Made by a program: the position numbers and the translations under genes | DNA from: Glandiceps talaboti | Lineage: Eukaryota; Hemichordata; Enteropneusta; Spengelidae | Direction of reading: 5' to 3' | DNA length: 64,000 bases | Assembly: GCF_964340395.1 (NCBI RefSeq) | Contig: NC_135555.1 | Location: 26,872,725 to 26,936,724 of the forward strand | Notes under the pieces: model-generated | Database searches by the model: none | Told to the model about the DNA's origin: nothing | Seen by the model: only the letters and a program-made list of their open reading frames with translations | Shown: positions 58,857-64,000 of the stretch, in pieces | Numbering within the stretch: position 1 is the stretch's first letter | Layout of the letters: each line of letters opens with the position of its first letter

Positions 58857-61490
58857 GAATCATATGACACTACTTACTACTAGTTGTTGTAGTAAAGAAT
58901 CATATGACAGTACTTACTGCTAGTTGTTGTAGTAAAGAATCATATGACAGTACTTACTACTAGTTGTTGTAGTAAAGAATCATATGACAGTACTTACTAC
59001 TAGTTGTTGTAGTAAAGAATCATATGACAGTACTTACTACTAGTTGTTGTAGTAAAGAATCATATGACAGTACATACTACTAGTTGTTGTAGTAAAGAAT
59101 CATATGACAGTACTTACTACTAGTTGTTGTAGTAAAGAATCATATGACAGTACTTACTACTAGTTGTTGTAGTAAAGAATCATATGACACTACTTACTGC
59201 TAGTTGTTGTAGTAAAGAATCATATGACACTACTTACTACTAGTTGTTGTAGTAAAGAATCATATGACACTACTTACTACTAGTTGTTGTAGTAAAGAAT
59301 CATATGACAGTACTTACTACTAGTTGTTGTAGTAAAGAATCATATGACACTACTTACTGCTAGTTGTTGTAGTAAAGAATCATATGACACTACTTACTAC
59401 TAGTTGTTGTAGTAAAGAATCATATGACAGTACTTACTACTAGTTGTTGTAGTAAAGAATCATATGACAGTACTTACTACTAGTTGTTGTAGTAAAGAAT
59501 CACATGACAGTACTTACTACTAGTTGTTGTAGTAAAGAATCATATGACAGTACTTACTGCTAGTTGTTGTAGTAAAGTATCATATGACACTACTTACTAC
59601 TAGTTGTTGTAGTAAAGAATCATATGACACTACTTACTGCTAGTTGTTGTAGTAAAGAATCACATGACAGTACTTACTGCTAGTTGTTGTAGTAAAGAAT
59701 CATATGACAGTACTTACTGCTAGTTGTTGTAGTAAAGAATCATATGACAGTACTTACTACTAGTTGTTGTAGTAAAGTATATGACACTACTTACTACTAG
59801 TTGTTGTAGTAAAGAATCATATGACAGTACTTACTGCTAGTTGTTGTAGTAAAGAATCATATGACAGTACTTACTACTAGTTGTTGTAGTAAAGAATCAT
59901 ATGACAGTACTTACTGCTAGTTGTTGTAGTAAAGTATCATATGACACTACTTACTACTAGTTGTTGTAGTAAAGAATCATATGACACTACTTACTGCTAG
60001 TTGTTGTAGTAAAGAATCACATGACAGTACTTACTGCTAGTTGTTGTAGTAAAGTATCATATGACAGTACTTACTGCTAGTTGTTGTAGTAAAGAATCAT
60101 ATGACACTACTTACTGGTAGTTGTTGTAGTAAAGAATCATATGACACTACTTACTACTAGTTGTTGTAGTAAAGAATCATATGACAGTACTTACTACTAG
60201 TTGTTGTAGTAAAGAATCATGACAGTACTTACTACTAGTTGTTGTAGTAAAGAATCATATGACAGTACTTACTACTAGTTTTTGTAGTAAAGAATCATAT
60301 GACAGTACTTACTGCTAGTTGTTGTAGTAAAGAATCATATGACACTACTTACTACTAGTTTTTGTAGTAAAGAATCATATGACAGTACTTACTACTAGTT
60401 GTTGTAGTAAAGAATCATATGACAGTACTTACTACTAGTTGTTGTAGTAAAGAATCATGACAGTACTTACTACTAGTTGTTGTAGTAAAGAATCATATGA
60501 CAGTACTTACTACTAGTTGTTGTAGTAAAGAATCATATGACAGTACTTACTACTAGTTGTTGTTGTAGTAAAGAATCATATGACACTACTTACTACTAGT
60601 TGTTGTAGTAAAGAATCATGACACTACTTACTACTAGTTGTTGTAGTAAAGAATCATATGACACTACTTACTACTAGTTGTTGTAGTAAAGAATCATATG
60701 ACACTACTTACTACTAGTTGTTGTAGTAAAGAATCATATGACACTACTTACTACTAGTTGTTGTAGTAAAGAATCATATGACAGTACTTACTACTAGTTG
60801 TTGTAGTAAAGAATCATATGACACTACTTACTGCTAGTTGTTGTAGTAAAGAATCATATGACAGTACTTACTGCTAGTTGTTGTAGTAAAGAATCATATG
60901 ACAGTACTTACTACTAGTTGTTGTAGTAAAGAATCATATGACAGTACTTACTGCTAGTTGTTGTAGTAAAGTATCATATGACACTACTTACTACTAGTTG
61001 TTGTAGTAAAGAATCATATGACACTACTTACTGCTAGTTGTTGTAGTAAAGAATCATATGACAGTACTTACTGCTAGTTGTTGTAGTAAAGAATCATATG
61101 ACAGTACTTACTACTAGTTGTTGTAGTAAAGAATCATATGACAGTACTTACTGCTAGTTGTTGTAGTAAAGTATCATATGACACTACTTACTACTAGTTG
61201 TTGTAGTAAAGCATCATATGACACTACTTACTACTAGTTGTTGTAGTAAAGAATCATATGACACTACTTACTGCTAGTTGTTGTAGTAAAGAATCACATG
61301 ACAGTACTTACTGCTAGTTGTTGTAGTAAAGTATCATATGACAGTACTTACTGCTAGTTGTTGTAGTAAAGAATCATATGACAGTACTTACTACTAGTTG
61401 TTGTAGTAAAGAATCACATGACAGTACTTACTGCTAGTTGTTGTAGTAAAGTATCATATGACAGTACTTACTGCTAGTTGTTGGAGTAAA
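58857..61490 (-). repeat. 40-bp minisatellite made of a CTNNBL1 5' splice site, about 65 copies
   Basis: Read on the gene's strand, each 40-bp unit is ACTTTACTACAACAACTAG(C/T)A, which copies the last 21 bases of exon 61472-61530, followed by GTAAGTA(C/G)TGTCATATGAT, which copies the first bases of the intron. The copy nearest the exon is the exon end itself. Units differ mainly at GCA/GTA before the donor, ACTG/AGTG after it, and GATAC/GATTC. The exon-proximal units are those most like the exon (GCA, GATAC). The GTAAGT donor is kept in virtually every unit, and some units lack 2 bp elsewhere. No open frame. Confidence 0.96.
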
Positions 61491-61530
61491 GTATCTATTC
61501 CATCTAATTCACCAAGAAGTTCTCGGTTTT
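61472..61530 (-). CDS. CTNNBL1 exon whose 3' end starts the 40-bp array
   Basis: A 59-bp exon with acceptor ATTGTTTTCAG and donor GTAAGT directly after GCA. The first two bases complete a Glu, then NRELLGELDGIDTLLQQLA. Human CTNNBL1 has ENRELLGELDGIDVLLQQLS followed by VFKR, so the join to exon 53382-53530 (AFKRHD) is exact and in phase. The exon copy has CTC where most array units have CTA; both code for Leu. The preceding exon is not in the window. Confidence 0.95.
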
Positions 61531-61920
61531 CTGAAAACAATAACAAGCCCCCTGAATTTAATCCTGTTATTCCAAACTTGTTGTTTTGTTACATGCAAAA
61601 ATAAATATCCCCGTGACAGATAGAGGATTAACAAGATGTATACTGAATGCCTCCCATATGGGATGGTTGAACAAGATTAGCAAATGAAGGTTGCTTGATT
61701 TGACACTGAGATATGGACGACTGGTATCATTATACATATACAATGCAGGAGACTCGTCCAATGGAAATAAAATCGAGTGAACATGTAAATATTATTGATA
61801 AATATCAGACATGTGTCAAATGTATTTATAAAACTATCAATTATTCTGTAGTTTCAAATAATTGACCATAGTGTGTTAGTTGTGTAGCTCTCGTAAGTTC
61901 AAATTTTGCAGTTACTGTTA
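61531..61920. other. no recognisable feature (upstream CTNNBL1 intron)
   Basis: Intron sequence directly upstream of the exon. GAATGCCTCCCATATGGGATG at about 61645 resembles the F4 end motif but stands alone. No gene. Confidence 0.5.
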
Positions 61921-62275
61921 CAAAAATAGTGCCAATGGTGTTGTAGCACAACTGTACAGTTTTTAAAACTGTTTACCACATCCATACTAGGTATAGGTGT
62001 TCATTTGCTGAATGATTATCCAGTTGCCTATCCAACCCTGTTGTTATCTTTGCAATATATGTGATCATTTGGCTGTTGCTATGGGTGTGGTCTTGTTGCT
62101 AGGCACATTTACACACATTTTTTGAATGTTTATTCAGTTGTCTAATAATTCCTGTTACCTTTGCAATATACCTGATCATTTGGCTGTTGCTATGGGTGTG
62201 GTCTTGTTGCTAGGAATATTTGCAGACACCTTTTGAATGTTTGTTCACTTGTCTAAAGAATCCCTGTTATCTTAG
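61921..62275 (+). mobile_element. F1 element, 5' part
   Basis: ATAGTGCCAATGGTGTTGTAGC and ACAACTGTACAGTTTTTAAA, then two monomers with GGCTGTTGCTATGGGTGTGG; it stops without the 3' half. 62276-62865 holds nothing recognisable; a G-run lies near 62328-62339. Confidence 0.8.
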
Positions 62276-62867
62276 GGGCTGTGTCATTTTAAAACTGATG
62301 CACGACAAACATAATACCTTCATTTAGGGGGGAGGGGGTAAGAGTTCATTTCGTTTTGCATGCATCAAAATTGCAATATGGATTTTTAATTCTTATTAAA
62401 ATGGTATAAAAAGAGGCAATGCTATTTTTCTCGTCTTGCATGTTGTTCTAAAATAACCGTATGGCCAAGTAAACCACCTGGCCTGGGAGTGATGTACAAA
62501 TAAATGAATGACAAAAACAACCACTTGAATGCTACGAAAACATAGTTTTATTCACCAACACCTAAACAGAAGTTCCTGAATTCAAGAGACTTTTTTCCGT
62601 TGTTGCGTCATCACAACTATAAATGATGGTACATGACAAATGCACATGTCAACCAATTCAATTTCTTGCGACTAGGATCATAATTTCACAGCTAGCCCAA
62701 GCAAGGCACGACACTTATTGTATACATTACCTCATTTACTTGTACCTGTAACTCTTGGTTTTTAAAACATCCGACATAGCTTTAGGTTTTAGGATCACCT
62801 GATGCCAAATTCTAGACGGGTTAGCTGTTTAGACACGATGAGATTCATCAAACATAAATATAAACAA

Positions 62868-63465
62868 GTCATTGAGAATGACATAGTCCCCGCTATGATT
62901 GGGTTTTAAGGAATTATCACTACTCTGATCACGCAACAATACTTGTGAACCTAAATCAAACAGATTTAGATATGTTGTGTCTGCTTGTTGGACATGGAAC
63001 ATGCCTACAACAATAAAGGATGGGTCGGGTGTGGGGGATTGTATCACGACAAAAATGGATATGCACATGTATGTTATAGAACACTGTCCTAATACCAACT
63101 TTGAATGAGATCTGTTCAAGCATGTCTGAGTTATGGCTTTGGACATGGAAAATTCATAAACAAAATGGCTGCCAGGCAGCCACATTGGATAGTATCATGA
63201 CAACAATGAATATGCACATGTATGTCATAGAACACTGTCCTAATACCAATTTTGAATGAGATCTGTTCAAGCATGTCTGAGTTATGGCTTTGGACATGGA
63301 AAATTCACAAACAAAATGGCTGCTAGGTGGCCATATTGGATCGTATCACGACAACAATGAATATGCACATGTATGTCATAGAACACTGTCCTAATACCAA
63401 CTTTGAATGAGATCTGTTCAAGCATGTCTGAGTTATGGCTTTGGACATGGAAAATTCACAAACAA
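62868..63465 (+). mobile_element. F3 element, 5' part with four core monomers
   Basis: Starts AAGTCATTGAGAATGACATA like the 31.66-kb copy and has TAGTCCCCGC. Then come about four ~145-bp monomers (CATGTATGTCATAGAACACT, TGAGTTATGGCTTTGGACAT). The (ACGG)n tract and hairpin are missing: the sequence passes into the 20-bp array after ACAAACAAAATG. Confidence 0.82.
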
Positions 63466-63633
63466 AATGTGTGGCATTGCGAGCAAATGTGTGGCATTGC
63501 GGGCCAATGTGTGGCAATGCGGGTCAATGTGTGGCATTGCGGGTCAATGTGTGGCATTGCGGGCCAATGTGTGGCAATGCGGGCCAATGTGTGGCATTGC
63601 GGGTCAATGTGTGGCATTGCGGGCAAATGTGTC
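63466..63633. repeat. 20-bp tandem repeat, about 8 copies
   Basis: Units AATGTGTGGCATTGCGGGCC with GGCAATG and GGTC variants, replacing the end of an F3 element. Three plus frames stay open by chance. 63634-64000 holds nothing recognisable. Confidence 0.92.
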
Positions 63634-64000
63634 CCTACTGAATGCCTACTGTATAGTGAATGCCTAAAGAAGCCCTATTTTATCACTATAAACTCACGAT
63701 ATTTGCATACAACTAAGACGGTTGACAGAGGATTATGCAAAATATATGCGGTGTCAAATTCGCACATGCTCAGATCACACACGGATCACTAGCACTGTAA
63801 CCATATAGAGTAAAAGGGGAGATATCTCCATGACGGTACCACGAAGGAAAGAAAAAGATGTGGGTATCCCAGGCGTAACTTCCTTTCTCTTCCAGTAGTA
63901 ACATTGCAACGTTAATAACGTCTATATAACACATATGAACAAACGAGTAAAACCTCTCAAAGAATACCGACATTTGCAAATATATTTCCGAAATTCACTG

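Larger units (their letters stand above)
26545..64000 (-). other. CTNNBL1 gene, 3' part (six exons, five introns)
   Basis: Six minus-strand exons match the C-terminal half of beta-catenin-like protein 1. All junctions are GT-AG and phases agree across every join. Intron lengths from 5' to 3' are about 7.9, 14.2, 2.2, 7.9 and 1.6 kb. The upstream exons, N-terminus and promoter are outside the window; 61531-64000 was checked for the preceding exon without success. CTNNBL1 is a nuclear armadillo-like protein of the PRP19/CDC5L spliceosomal complex; in vertebrates it binds nuclear localisation signals of CDC5L, PRPF31 and AID. All introns are packed with mobile elements or minisatellites, yet the coding exons are intact. 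Confidence 0.93.

Noticed and set aside
58857-61490. Regular 40-bp periodicity, first considered as a CRISPR-like array
   Set aside because: There are no unique spacers; the whole unit is repeated, and the setting is an intron of an animal gene.
14960-63465. Calling F1-F4 canonical Helitrons
   Set aside because: No Rep/helicase gene, no clear 5' TC end and no strict CTRR end were seen; only the hairpin and sub-terminal repeats fit, so the wider pearl/HINE-like label is used.
61531-64000. Search for the preceding CTNNBL1 exon (ending in a QDND-like segment)
   Set aside because: No minus-strand frame with suitable splice sites and matching residues was found.

Overview
The window is nuclear DNA from an intron-rich animal, most likely a marine invertebrate. 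The evidence is a clear CTNNBL1 orthologue split by GT-AG introns, a DIRS tyrosine-recombinase retrotransposon, CR1/L2/Jockey-like non-LTR retrotransposons, Tigger/pogo-like and hAT-like DNA transposon remnants, and many short elements with a tandem-repeat core like the pearl/HINE elements of molluscs and flies. The species cannot be fixed from the sequence alone. No bacterial genes, rRNA, tRNA or CRISPR arrays were seen.

The only host gene recognised is CTNNBL1 on the minus strand, from the right edge of the window to its 3' end near 26.55 kb. Six coding exons were found (61472-61530, 53382-53530, 38980-39158, 36561-36739, 28410-28620, 26730-26818). They join in phase and cover the C-terminal part of the protein through the stop codon. 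The N-terminal exons and promoter lie beyond 64000. CTNNBL1 is a nuclear armadillo-like protein that works with the PRP19/CDC5L spliceosome complex.

The most striking signal is in the first intron seen here. About 65 tandem copies of a 40-bp unit (58857-61490) run into the 3' end of exon 61472-61530. Each unit carries a copy of the last ~21 exon bases plus the first ~19 intron bases, so the array is a chain of near-identical GTAAGT 5' splice sites grown from the real one. Three other CTNNBL1 introns hold large exon-adjacent minisatellites: 38 bp at 53566-55322, ~20-23 bp at 36757-38262 and 53 bp at 28758-31662. A short 53-bp triplication lies beside exon 38980-39158.

Left of the gene (1-26.1 kb) are small minisatellites (1-3 kb), then an ~8.5-kb satellite of a palindrome-rich ~35-bp unit (3246-3793 and 6774-14797) split by a degenerate non-LTR retrotransposon (3794-6773). 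Two TIR elements follow (16405-16871, 16950-17624), then a minus-strand non-LTR remnant split by a tandem-core element (17640-20170). A structurally complete ~5.9-kb DIRS element (20177-26104, minus) has inverted terminal repeats, an internal complementary region, gag, RT/RNase H/methyltransferase-like and tyrosine recombinase ORFs. Its ORFs are shifted and its RT active site reads YLDG.

Inside and around CTNNBL1 the introns are filled with repeated elements. Four families (F1-F4 here) have short sub-terminal inverted repeats and a tandem monomer core, most with a (CA)n/(GACA)n/(ACGG)n tract and a 3' hairpin, often ending in CTAAAA. Other insertions are a Tigger/pogo-like transposon (34441-36306), a 1.8-kb TIR element with a 7-bp target duplication (40834-42660), a hAT-like element (46130-47262), a 5'-truncated non-LTR copy (47358-48363) and nested elements at 55.7-58.7 kb.
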